DNA from: Oscillospiraceae bacterium
Lineage (GTDB): Bacteria; Bacillota; Clostridia; Oscillospirales; Oscillospiraceae
Reading direction: 5' to 3'
Assembly (NCBI GenBank): GCA_017438675.1
Contig: JAFRUW010000167.1
Span: 1 to 9,136 of the forward strand
Length of the DNA stretch: 9,136 nt
The position numbers and the translations under genes were made by a program. The notes beneath the pieces were generated by a model that saw only the letters and a list, made by a program, of their open reading frames with translations, searched no databases and was not told where the DNA came from. Below are positions 1 through 6,263 of the stretch, piece by piece (position 1 is the first letter of the stretch; each line of letters starts with the position of its first letter).

Positions 1-530
1 AAGAGGAAACCGATTATTATAACGGTCTGCCGATAAATTGGATTGAAGTGGAGTACATTTTTGAACCGAGTGATCATTTTTATGAGGACTTAGTCGGTTA
101 TGCAGACTATGTTTTTGTGGGCAAGGTTCTTGAGAACCGCGGTGAAATATACGAAAACGATCATACAGTCGTCGGTGAGGGTGGAGAGGAATTCAATTAT
201 TACCAAACAATGACTAAATACAGCGTTCAAGTTGAAATAAACATTAAGGGAAAGCTTGTTGAAAACATTGAGATAATGAAGGACGGCGGTCTGGACAAAT
301 CCGGGGAGTACTATTCAATTATGATCTGTGACATTCTCCCGGAACTGGGGGAAAAATACATTATCTTTGGCAATGTACGTGAGGACGGATCGCTTTACGT
401 CGGCGGAATGAGATCAATGATACCGTATACGGAGGAGGCGCTTAAAGAAATCGAAGAAGCCGCCGCAAATCAGACGGTTTTTAACAGACAGCATCATGTT
501 TCAATCTATGATGTAGAATATGATCAGTAG
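1..530 (+). CDS. Hypothetical extracytoplasmic-type protein, C-terminal part (5' end outside window)
   Basis: The reading frame is open from the left edge (first full codon at 3) to TAG at 528-530, so the gene very probably begins before the window. A GTG at 48 could serve as a start, but no Shine-Dalgarno sequence precedes it and the residues before it (EETDYYNGLPINWIE) read as normal protein. The visible part is acidic and has the pattern 'ADYVFVGKV' ... 'YSVQVEINIKGKL' ... 'MKDGG' ... 'ELGEKYIIFGN'. This alternation of short beta strands, a 'KG' turn, a glycine-rich turn and a 'GEKYIIF' strand resembles secreted OB-fold (NTR/TIMP-like) domains found in many Firmicutes lipoproteins; that family guess is inference from pattern only. 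No membrane segment is present, so any signal peptide would lie upstream. Codon use is AT-richer than in nadBC. The next gene starts 25 nt downstream and is probably co-transcribed. Function unknown. Confidence 0.75.
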   Translation, partial: EETDYYNGLPINWIEVEYIFEPSDHFYEDLVGYADYVFVGKVLENRGEIYENDHTVVGEGGEEFNYYQTMTKYSVQVEINIKGKLVENIEIMKDGGLDKSGEYYSIMICDILPELGEKYIIFGNVREDGSLYVGGMRSMIPYTEEALKEIEEAAANQTVFNRQHHVSIYDVEYDQ

Positions 531-555
531 TTTAAATAAAAAAGGAGGTCAGTAT

Positions 556-945
556 TTGAAACGTAAATCATTGATAATTATAATAGCAGTTGTTTTGCTG
601 ATGGCATTATGTATCGGAATTGCGATATATCTCCATTACAAATCTCATAGCTTTTCCACGGAGGGTATGACACCTTTGGAAATAGAGTATTACAGTGAAA
701 TGACTGCAAGCGAACGGAAACGGGCGATAAAAATCACCGTAATTGATTCATCCGATGTTGCCTTGGTGCATGTGATAAAAGACGGCGTGGACAGCGAGGC
801 TGTATATGTGATGGACTATAAAGCATATAAAGGAAATGATTCGGTAGGGCCGGGGGAAAAGCTTATTGTTGTTTTGGATAAGCCCTTCGATCCCGATGAG
901 TCTACGTTTTCTGCCGAAAAACTGTTCTGGTTAGTTATAACCTGA
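556..945 (+). CDS. Small single-pass membrane protein, unknown function
   Basis: The protein has 129 residues when started at TTG 556. This start is chosen because AAAGGAGGT at 541-549 ends 6-7 nt before it; an in-frame ATG at 520 overlaps the end of the previous gene and lacks such a site. The N-terminus is basic (MKRKS) and is followed by a hydrophobic stretch at about residues 5-26 (IIIIAVVLLMALCIGIAIYL), which acts as a signal anchor or signal peptide. The cysteine in it does not sit in a good lipobox (A-L-C rather than A-G/A-C). The remaining ~100 residues are polar and probably outside the membrane, with 'GPGEKLIVVLDKPFDPDEST' near the C-terminus, a strand-rich pattern. I do not recognise a family. 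It probably forms an operon with the preceding partial gene, which also looks exported. A hairpin terminator starts 5 nt after the stop codon. Confidence 0.72.
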   Translation: MKRKSLIIIIAVVLLMALCIGIAIYLHYKSHSFSTEGMTPLEIEYYSEMTASERKRAIKITVIDSSDVALVHVIKDGVDSEAVYVMDYKAYKGNDSVGPGEKLIVVLDKPFDPDESTFSAEKLFWLVIT

Positions 946-949
946 AAAC

Positions 950-980
950 AAAACAGGAGAGTGTCACGCTCTCCTGTTTT
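950..980. terminator. Bidirectional intrinsic terminator
   Basis: Near-perfect inverted repeat: arms 950-963 and 967-980 pair over 14 bp (one G-U) around a TCA loop. The outer four pairs are A-T, so the + transcript ends in TTTT and continues AATATTTT, while the - transcript reads TTTTGTTTT. It lies between two converging genes, 5 nt after one stop codon and 24 nt from the nadC stop codon, so it can serve both. Confidence 0.88.
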
Positions 981-1004
981 AATATTTTCACTTTGTATTA
1001 TCCC

Positions 1005-1832
1005 TCAAAACTTCAGGCTTATATCCAGCGCCTTTACGGTGTGGGTGAGGGAGCCGATGCTTATGATGTCCACGCCGGTTTTGGCGACTGACAGAAGGTC
1101 ACGCTCGCCCATGTTGCCGGACGCCTCGGTGAGGGCTCTTCCGCCGATGAACTCCACGGCCTCGGCCATCTGCTCGTTTGTCATGTTGTCAAGCATGATG
1201 ATGTCCGCCCCGGCGGATAATGCCTCCATGACCTGCTCCATGGTCTCGGTCTCCACCTCGATCTTCAGGGTGTGGGGGATGTTGCCACGGGTCATTCTGA
1301 TGGCCTCTGTGATGCCGCCCGCCGCCTTGATGTGGTTGTCCTTGATGAGAACGCCGTCGGCAAGGTTGAAGCGGTGGTTGGCGCCGCCGCCTGCCTTGAC
1401 GGAGTACTTTTCCAGAACTCGCAGACCGGGGGTGGTTTTCCTGGTGTCCGTGATCATGGCCTTTGTGCCCTCCACGGCCTTTACAGCCTTGTTTGTGGCG
1501 GTGGCGATGCCGGACATGTGCTGGATGAGGTTCAGGGCCAGACGCTCACCGGAGAGAATGGAGCGGGAGGGACCGTCGATAAGGGCAATGACGTCGCCCT
1601 TTTTTACGGCGTCCCCGTCGCTTATTTTGAGGTCCACTTTAACTGCGGGGTCAACAAGGTAAAACACCCTTTTGAGCACGTCAAGTCCGCAGACAACGCC
1701 GTCATCCTTTGCGATAAAGCGGCCGGTGGAAACGGCGTCAGCCGGGATGCAGCTGTTTGTGGTGATGTCACCGGTGCCCAGGTCTTCCTTTAATGCGGAA
1801 AGCAGGAAATCGTCAAGTCCTATATAGTTCAT
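1005..1832 (-). CDS. nadC: Nicotinate-nucleotide pyrophosphorylase (carboxylating), quinolinate phosphoribosyltransferase
   Basis: Converts quinolinate and PRPP to nicotinate mononucleotide, CO2 and pyrophosphate, the step where the de novo NAD pathway joins the common route. Cytoplasmic. With the start at 1832 it has 275 residues, normal for bacterial NadC. Family motifs are in order: GDITT (21-25), SGERLALNLIQHMSGIAT (94-111), TRKTTPGLR (130-138), GGGANHRFNLADG (148-160), LIKDNHI (162-168), EVET (192-195), MLDN (213-216), EASGN (236-240) and SIGSLTH (258-264). These cover the N-terminal alpha/beta domain and the alpha/beta-barrel that carries the substrate-binding basic residues (R131, K132, H153, R154, K164). 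An ATG two codons earlier (1838) directly abuts the GAGGAGG at 1839-1845, with no spacer; the ATG at 1832 has a 6-nt spacer and is preferred. The nadB stop codon lies inside this ribosome binding site, so nadC translation is probably coupled to nadB. Confidence 0.97.
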   Translation of the reverse strand: MNYIGLDDFLLSALKEDLGTGDITTNSCIPADAVSTGRFIAKDDGVVCGLDVLKRVFYLVDPAVKVDLKISDGDAVKKGDVIALIDGPSRSILSGERLALNLIQHMSGIATATNKAVKAVEGTKAMITDTRKTTPGLRVLEKYSVKAGGGANHRFNLADGVLIKDNHIKAAGGITEAIRMTRGNIPHTLKIEVETETMEQVMEALSAGADIIMLDNMTNEQMAEAVEFIGGRALTEASGNMGERDLLSVAKTGVDIISIGSLTHTVKALDISLKF

Positions 1833-1843
1833 GGTCATCCTCC

Positions 1844-3376
1844 TCAGTTTTCTCTGTAATGGGCGCCCACGCTTTCCTTGCGGGCAAGGGCCGCCTCTGC
1901 GATCTCCACGGCCAGAGCCGCGAGATTAAGCATTTCAAAATACTCCTTGTTGTCCTCAAACACGTTTTCCAGCTTGTCTCTTATTGCCGTGACCAGACCG
2001 AGAGCGTAGGTGAGCCCCGCCTCGTTTCTGATGACGCGGCAATAGTCGTTCATGAGCTGCTGCAGTTCTCTGCGCATGGACTTGTAGTCAAGCCGCACAT
2101 GCTTGCGCTCCGGTATCTTGGGAAGCTCCGCCTCCTCATAAACGCCGATATGGACGGAGGCGTTTATCTGTTCCGCCGCGCGCCTGCCGAATACAAGGCA
2201 CTCAAGCATGGAGTTCGACGCCAGACGGTTGGCTCCGTGGACGCCGGTGCTTGCCGCTTCACCGCAGGCGTAAAGCCCGTTTACGGCTGTGCGGGCGTGG
2301 AGGTCGGTGCGGATGCCGCCGATGAGGTAGTGCTGAACGGGGCAGACCGGGATCCATTCCTTTGAGATGTCAATGCCGCGCTTGAGGCATTCGTTGAATA
2401 TGGTGGGGAAGCGGTGCTCAAGGAATTCCCTGTCCTTGGCTGTGATGTCAACAAAAACGTGATCCTCGCCGGAGGCGGCAAGCTCCCTTTCAATGGCCCT
2501 GGCCACGATGTCGCGGGGAGCAAGCTCGTTGAGCTCGTGGGTTCCCAGCATGAATCTCACGCCGTCCTTGTTTTTAAGAAGGCCGCCTTCACCCCTGACA
2601 GCCTCGGAGATGAGGAAGGATCTGTCCTCGGAGGTGGGGCTCCACAGTCCGGTGGGGTGGAACTGGATGAACTCGATATCCCGTATCTGGGCGCCGCTTC
2701 TGAGGGCCGCCGCCAGACCGTCGCCGGTGGCGATGGAGGGGTTGGTGCTCTTTTTGTATACCTGACCGATGCCGCCTGTGGCAATGACGATGTTTTTCGC
2801 GGAGATAAGCTCATATCCGTCCTCGGTTTTGCATATGAGGCCGGTGACGGAATTGTCCTTTGTCACAATGTCGATGAATAATGTATTGGGCATGAAGGTG
2901 ATATTTTTCTTCTGGGAAGCAAGATACGCCAGCGCCTTTACGGTTTCTCTGCCGGTGGCGTCACCCCCCGCGTGGACGATGCGGTTCTTGTGATGGCCGC
3001 CTTCGCGGGTGATCTGCAGGTCGCCGTACTGGTTGAGGTCGAAGGGGACCTTCATCTCCACAAGGCGCTTCACGTCGCCGGGGCCTTCTCTCACAAGTAC
3101 GTCCACCGCCTCTTCGTCGCACAGTCCGGCGCCGGCAACGATGGTGTCCTCAAAATGGAGCCTGGGATCGTCATCGGCAGAAATGGCGGCGGCAATGCCG
3201 CCCTGGGCAAGCCAGGAGTTGGATATATCTATGTTTTCCTTTGCGAGAATACAGCATCTGCAGTGGGGATCGGTATTGAGGGCGGTGTAAAGCCCCGCGA
3301 TGCCCGCGCCGATTATGACCACGTCAAAGACTCTGTCGCTTTTCAGTTTTACGGAACCGTCAATAGCATATCGCAT
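1844..3376 (-). CDS. nadB: L-aspartate oxidase
   Basis: FAD-dependent oxidase that converts L-aspartate to iminoaspartate, the first step of de novo NAD synthesis; NadA then makes quinolinate from it. Cytoplasmic, 510 residues, close to the usual length. The dinucleotide-binding motif GAGIAGL is at 23-29, followed by NSWLAQGGIAAAI (53-65), REGGHHKNRIVHAGGDATGR (124-143), IATGGIGQVYKKSTNPS (198-214), HPTGL (240-244), SEAVRGEGG (257-265), APRDIVARAIERE (286-298), QHYLIGGI (348-355) and ACGEAASTGVHGANRLASNS (370-389), and then the helical C-terminal domain. The glutamate and arginines of the succinate dehydrogenase/fumarate reductase-like active site are kept. In anaerobes fumarate is a likely electron acceptor (family knowledge). 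The start at 3376 is chosen because GGAG at 3383-3386 has a 6-nt spacer; an in-frame ATG at 3388 lacks a ribosome binding site. nadC follows after 11 nt; nadA is not nearby. It is preceded by a structured leader. Confidence 0.97.
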   Translation of the reverse strand: MRYAIDGSVKLKSDRVFDVVIIGAGIAGLYTALNTDPHCRCCILAKENIDISNSWLAQGGIAAAISADDDPRLHFEDTIVAGAGLCDEEAVDVLVREGPGDVKRLVEMKVPFDLNQYGDLQITREGGHHKNRIVHAGGDATGRETVKALAYLASQKKNITFMPNTLFIDIVTKDNSVTGLICKTEDGYELISAKNIVIATGGIGQVYKKSTNPSIATGDGLAAALRSGAQIRDIEFIQFHPTGLWSPTSEDRSFLISEAVRGEGGLLKNKDGVRFMLGTHELNELAPRDIVARAIERELAASGEDHVFVDITAKDREFLEHRFPTIFNECLKRGIDISKEWIPVCPVQHYLIGGIRTDLHARTAVNGLYACGEAASTGVHGANRLASNSMLECLVFGRRAAEQINASVHIGVYEEAELPKIPERKHVRLDYKSMRRELQQLMNDYCRVIRNEAGLTYALGLVTAIRDKLENVFEDNKEYFEMLNLAALAVEIAEAALARKESVGAHYREN

Positions 3377-3515
3377 GGTAATCTCCATTCTGCCGTTTGC
3401 TGCAATAAAAGCAATTGCAAATCCCCATCAAACGGCAAATGGGGATTTTGGCATGTATCGCGGTTCCGCAAAGCGGGAGCGATACGCCTTCAATCAATGG
3501 CATAGTGTGTTTCAC
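3360..3515 (-). CDS. Possible cysteine-rich leader peptide, 51 codons, overlapping nadB start
   Basis: A GTG at 3515-3513 lies 5 nt after AAAAGGAGG (3529-3521), one of the best ribosome binding sites in the window. The frame stays open for 51 codons and ends with TGA at 3362-3360, 17 nt inside nadB and in another frame. The product has six cysteines, most of them clustered (CRLMGICNCFYCSKRQ at 27-42), and a hydrophobic middle; the spacing C-x5-C-x-C-x2-C could bind metal. I recognise no family. The GTG and the end of the ribosome binding site lie in the stem of a hairpin, and the ORF runs through two more hairpins and a possible pseudoknot, so base pairing rather than protein may be what is conserved. 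If translated, ribosomes would unfold the leader and reach the nadB start, which would suit a regulatory peptide. It may also be chance. Confidence 0.35.
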   Translation of the reverse strand: MKHTMPLIEGVSLPLCGTAIHAKIPICRLMGICNCFYCSKRQNGDYHAICY

Positions 3516-3546
3516 CTATGCCTCCTTTTGACGTCTTTTGCCTTAT
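3383..3546 (-). promoter_or_regulatory. Structured 5' leader of nadBC (candidate cis-regulatory RNA)
   Basis: Between the predicted transcription start (about 3546) and the nadB ribosome binding site (3383-3386) almost the whole leader can pair. In transcript order: hairpin 1, 3522-3516 with 3505-3499 (7 bp) extended by GTG/CAC around an AAA loop and one bulged A; hairpin 2, 3485-3479 with 3461-3455 (7 bp) with an inner CCGC/GCGG stem; hairpin 3, 3448-3439 with 3428-3419 (10 bp, 10-nt loop); hairpin 4, 3419-3414 with 3406-3401 (6 bp, 7-nt loop). In addition, nine bases of the loop of hairpin 3 (3437-3429) are perfectly complementary to 3399-3391, which ends 5 nt before GGAG. Hairpin 3 plus this pairing would make an H-type pseudoknot. 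The layout fits a riboswitch or attenuator acting on nadB translation; no class known to me matches. A dispersed palindromic repeat is the main alternative. Confidence 0.5.
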
Positions 3547-3552
3547 CATTTT

Positions 3553-3581
3553 ATTCTATCAAAGTTGACAGGGTTTTGCAA
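3553..3581 (-). promoter_or_regulatory. Predicted sigma-A promoter of nadBC
   Basis: On the minus strand, TTGCAA (3581-3576) and TAGAAT (3558-3553) are separated by exactly 17 bp. This sits just after the second chromate-transporter gene (stop at 3587-3589) and gives nadBC its own start of transcription, about 170 nt before the nadB start codon. No clear terminator separates nadBC from the upstream genes, so read-through from the trmO promoter is also possible. Confidence 0.6.
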
Positions 3582-3586
3582 CAATT

Positions 3587-4156
3587 TCAGGACGCGAATT
3601 TGAAGATTACGCCTATCACCGCGGAGAAAGCGATATACACCAGCGGGTGGAGCTTATGCTTCTCCAAAAGCTTCATGGCTGCGAAAATGAACACCGCCAG
3701 AATGATGGGCTTCCAGTTGAAGATCGCCCAAAAATCATCGAGACCGTTCGTAAGGTCTAAGAGCGACACCTTCATGACCTCAACGCCTGCAGCGGCAATA
3801 AGACCGACGGAGGCGGGGCGAAGTCCGTAAAACACCGAATCAACGGCGCTGTTCCTGAACTTTGCCAGGAGCTTTGCGATGACGATGATGATTATGACCG
3901 ACGGCGTCACCAGTCCCACGGTGGCGATGATCGCCCCGGGAATGCCCGCCACGGTGAAGCCGCAGTAGGTGGCCATATTGATGCCTATGGGCCCGGGGGT
4001 GGATTCGGAGACCGCGATCATATCGGTCAGCTCCGAGGCGGTGAACCACGATACACGGCCCGCCAGATCGTACAGGAAGGGAATGGTGGCCATGCCGCCG
4101 CCTATGGCGAACAGGCCAACCTTGAAAAACTCGTAAAACAGTCTGAGAAGGATCAT
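3587..4156 (-). CDS. chrA: Chromate transporter family protein, half-size (second of pair)
   Basis: Integral membrane protein of the CHR (chromate ion transporter) family, 189 residues, a single Chromate_transp domain rather than the ~400-residue fused form. The N-terminal signature is FFKVGLFAIGGGMATIPFL (10-28), followed by the second signature ESTPGPIGINMATYCG (51-66); about five or six hydrophobic segments follow. Half-size members normally occur as adjacent pairs of opposite topology that work together, and here the partner gene overlaps by 4 bases (ATGA at 4153-4156). A GGAGGGG sequence precedes the start. Whether this pair moves chromate is not shown; in anaerobes such pairs are often unlinked to chromate stress and the natural substrate is unclear. 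Probably in one operon with trmO. Confidence 0.93.
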   Translation of the reverse strand: MILLRLFYEFFKVGLFAIGGGMATIPFLYDLAGRVSWFTASELTDMIAVSESTPGPIGINMATYCGFTVAGIPGAIIATVGLVTPSVIIIIVIAKLLAKFRNSAVDSVFYGLRPASVGLIAAAGVEVMKVSLLDLTNGLDDFWAIFNWKPIILAVFIFAAMKLLEKHKLHPLVYIAFSAVIGVIFKFAS

Positions 4157-4698
4157 TTCTTAGCCCCTCCCTTCATTCGCTTTATAACATAGCCCGCAAG
4201 CCCTGCCGCCAGAACAACAAATATCACGGAGATGTCCGTGAAAACGCTGATGATAAACGCAAGGGTGAATATCACGATGCCGGGCTTGTCAACAACGGCG
4301 GATTTCCACAGCTTCACCACCGCGTTCAGGATCAGGATGCAGACGCAGGCGCGGATGCCGGCAAAAGCGTTTTTCACTGTCTCGGAGTCGGCAAAGCCCC
4401 GTAAAAAAGCGGCAATGACCGTTATGATAACAAGGGACGGAAAGACCATGCCGAATGTGGAGACTATTCCGCCGGCGACGCCTTTCCGCTTGTGACCGAT
4501 AAATGTGGCGGTGTTGACGGCGATGATGCCCGGCGTGCACTGCCCGATGGCGTAATAGTCCGTCAGCTCGTCCTGCGTGGCCCAACCGCGCTTTTCCACG
4601 ATCTCACGCTGGAGAATGGGCAGCATGGCGGCGCCGCCGCCGAAGGTGGACACGCCGATTATGGCGAAGGTGTAAAACAATTCCCAAAGCTCTTTCAT
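4153..4698 (-). CDS. chrA: Chromate transporter family protein, half-size (first of pair)
   Basis: 181-residue membrane protein with one Chromate_transp domain. Signatures: FAIIGVSTFGGGAAMLPIL (11-29) and IGQCTPGIIAVNTATFIGHK (51-70), then hydrophobic segments around 80-100, 110-130 and 138-172 and a basic tail (KRMKGGAKK). It is homologous to, but clearly different from, the following gene, as expected for a two-subunit CHR transporter made of N-type and C-type halves. The start is supported by GGAGG 5 nt upstream of ATG 4698. Its ATG overlaps the trmO stop codon (ATGA at 4695-4698) and its own stop overlaps the next ATG, so the three genes are translationally coupled. Confidence 0.93.
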   Translation of the reverse strand: MKELWELFYTFAIIGVSTFGGGAAMLPILQREIVEKRGWATQDELTDYYAIGQCTPGIIAVNTATFIGHKRKGVAGGIVSTFGMVFPSLVIITVIAAFLRGFADSETVKNAFAGIRACVCILILNAVVKLWKSAVVDKPGIVIFTLAFIISVFTDISVIFVVLAAGLAGYVIKRMKGGAKK

Positions 4699-5393
4699 TC
4701 TTTCCTCCGTTCCTTAACGCTTATTACTTCCAGTGTGTTGTCTTTAACGGTAAAACCGATGTCAAACCCCGCAAACTCCATGCCGTATACCCTGTCCGAT
4801 CCTTTTTGGTATGTGGGAGCGGGATTCTGCCTCAAAACGCCAGTAAGACCGGAACGGAGCTCCGGAGGTATCATGGTTAACAGCTCCTCCGGGAAAACGA
4901 CCTCCGTTTCATCCCATGCTTTTTCTGCGGTGAAGCCGCCGGAGGCATCCGGGTGGGAGTCGGTGTATGCCAAGTAAGGCTTTATGTCAAATATGGGCGT
5001 ACCGTCCATGAGATCGGCGCCCGTGACCCGGAGTACCGGTCCAAACTCGGAATCGTTCTCAACGCCTTCAAGCCTCACCGAGGACAGGCCGATGGAATTG
5101 GGCCTGAAAGGGGAGCGGGTGGCGAAAACACCCATCCGGGTATTGCCCCCCAGACGGGGAGGCCGCACGGTAGGTGACCAGTCCTTTCTGACGGCTTCGG
5201 AGAACTGCCAGATTATCCAGATATGGGAAAAGTCCTCAAGCCCCCGGAAAGCGTTCATGTCCCGGTATTCCGGCTCAAAAACTATATATGACCTGAGATC
5301 GTCCACAAGTCCGCTCTGGCGGGGTATGCCGAATTTTGTCGGGAAATCGCTGCGGATACGGGCAATTATTTTCATTTCCACAGTCCGGGCCAT
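4695..5393 (-). CDS. trmO: tRNA (N6-threonylcarbamoyladenosine(37)-N6)-methyltransferase
   Basis: TrmO (YaeB/TsaA family) transfers a methyl group from S-adenosylmethionine to the t6A at position 37 of some ANN-reading tRNAs. It is a small beta-barrel methyltransferase, not a Rossmann-fold one. 232 residues, the usual length. Motifs: FGIPRQSGL (21-29), DFSHIWIIWQF (54-64), RPPRLGGNTRMGVFATRSPF (77-96) with RPNSIGLSSVRL (97-108), which is the SAM-binding core, and DLMDGTPIFDIKPYLAYTDS (127-146). The C-terminal domain begins around 165 and includes YGMEFAGFDIGF (203-214). ATG 5393 is chosen because GGAGG lies 7 nt upstream; a second in-frame ATG at residue 7 has no site. First gene of a minus-strand operon with the chromate-transporter pair; the functional link between them is not obvious. 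Confidence 0.94.
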   Translation of the reverse strand: MARTVEMKIIARIRSDFPTKFGIPRQSGLVDDLRSYIVFEPEYRDMNAFRGLEDFSHIWIIWQFSEAVRKDWSPTVRPPRLGGNTRMGVFATRSPFRPNSIGLSSVRLEGVENDSEFGPVLRVTGADLMDGTPIFDIKPYLAYTDSHPDASGGFTAEKAWDETEVVFPEELLTMIPPELRSGLTGVLRQNPAPTYQKGSDRVYGMEFAGFDIGFTVKDNTLEVISVKERRKE

Positions 5394-5424
5394 GGCTCTG
5401 CCTCCGTTGGTTTATTATACATTT

Positions 5425-5453
5425 ATTATAGCATTACAAATATTCCCTGTCTA
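5425..5453 (-). promoter_or_regulatory. Predicted sigma-A promoter of trmO-chrA-chrA
   Basis: On the minus strand TAGACA (5453-5448) and TATAAT (5430-5425) are 17 bp apart, about 32 nt upstream of the trmO start codon. A second TATAAT-like box (5419-5414) lies one helical turn downstream without a matching -35. Confidence 0.65.
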
Positions 5454-5468
5454 GTTTAAACCTGAGTA

Positions 5469-5497
5469 TTGTTTTTTTTAATCGGATTAGGTATAAT
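5469..5497 (+). promoter_or_regulatory. Predicted promoter of the two-component operon
   Basis: TTGTTT (5469-5474) and TATAAT (5492-5497) are separated by 17 bp, pointing away from the trmO promoter. The predicted start of transcription is near 5504, leaving a leader of about 70 nt before the response regulator. Confidence 0.5.
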
Positions 5498-5574
5498 TTA
5501 CAATAGTGGGCAGTGTAAGTCTGTTCACATTGCATCAGTAAATAATAAACATCTTTATATAAGGAGGACTACCC

Positions 5575-6261
5575 ATGGCTAAAAAAGCGCTTGTTGTGGA
5601 GGATGACGCCAATATCGCCGATCTGCTGAGGCTTTATCTGGAAAAAGAAGGCTTTGAGGTACGTATTGCTCCCGACGGAGGCAAGGGCGTGACGGAATTT
5701 GAAAAATTCAGCCCCGATATCGTGCTTTTGGACATTATGCTCCCCGTAATGGACGGATGGAGCGTGTGCCGTGAGATAAGAGGCATGTCCAAAACGCCCA
5801 TCATCATGCTCACCGCCAAGGGTGAGACCTTTGACAAGGTAAACGGCCTTGAAATGGGCGCCGACGACTATATTGTAAAGCCCTTTGAGATCAAGGAGCT
5901 GATCGCAAGGATCCACGCCGTTATGCGGCGTTATCAGGATGACGAGCCCGCGGAGAGAAAGCTTGTTTTCGACAAGCTCATCATCAACATGGATTCCTTT
6001 GAGCTTATCGTAAACGGCGTCAAGGTGGACACGCCCCCCAAGGAGATGGAGCTTCTGTTCCATCTGGCATCCTCTCCCAACCGCGTCTATACCAGAAACC
6101 AGCTTCTGGATGAGGTCTGGGGCTTTGACTACTTCGGCGATTCCCGCACCGTTGACGTACATATCAAGCGCCTTAGAGAGAAGCTTGAAAACGTCAGCGA
6201 CCAGTGGGCGCTTAAAACCGTATGGGGCGTAGGCTATAAGTTTGAGCTGAACGAAGGCTGA
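5575..6261 (+). CDS. Response regulator transcription factor, OmpR/PhoB family
   Basis: 228-residue DNA-binding response regulator, the cytoplasmic output of a two-component system. Receiver domain 4-118: acidic pocket E9-D10-D11, phosphoacceptor D53 in VLLDIMLPVMDG, switch T80 in IIMLTAK, and K102 in YIVKPF. A short linker leads to the winged-helix domain (about 129-226) with the typical RVYTRNQLLDEVWG, the recognition-helix segment SRTVDVHIKRLREKLE, and the terminal wing TVWGVGYKFE. Nothing is missing. The start ATG 5575 has AAGGAGG 7 nt upstream. The kinase gene starts 2 nt after the stop codon, so both are made together. The regulon cannot be read from the protein; a direct-repeat site just downstream of the kinase gene is a candidate target. 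OmpR-family members usually bind tandem direct repeats with 10-11 bp spacing (family knowledge). Confidence 0.95.
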   Translation: MAKKALVVEDDANIADLLRLYLEKEGFEVRIAPDGGKGVTEFEKFSPDIVLLDIMLPVMDGWSVCREIRGMSKTPIIMLTAKGETFDKVNGLEMGADDYIVKPFEIKELIARIHAVMRRYQDDEPAERKLVFDKLIINMDSFELIVNGVKVDTPPKEMELLFHLASSPNRVYTRNQLLDEVWGFDYFGDSRTVDVHIKRLREKLENVSDQWALKTVWGVGYKFELNEG

Positions 6262-6263
6262 GT

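Noticed and set aside
961..1662. Long ORFs on the strand opposite nadC (also opposite nadB, 1793-3830)
   Set aside because: They are shadows of strongly conserved enzymes, with unusual amino-acid content and no initiation signals; the nadC and nadB frames have every family motif.
1833..1838. nadC start two codons upstream
   Set aside because: The ATG at 1838 touches the Shine-Dalgarno sequence with no spacer; the ATG at 1832 has proper spacing.
3419..3448. Hairpin upstream of nadB as a simple intrinsic terminator
   Set aside because: On the minus strand it is followed by TTTGCAATTGC rather than a U-run, so it is a poor terminator; the TTTT on the plus strand has no gene to terminate there.
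5569..6162. 197-codon ORF antisense to the response regulator
   Set aside because: Mirror of the conserved receiver and winged-helix frame; no ribosome binding site and no recognisable domain.
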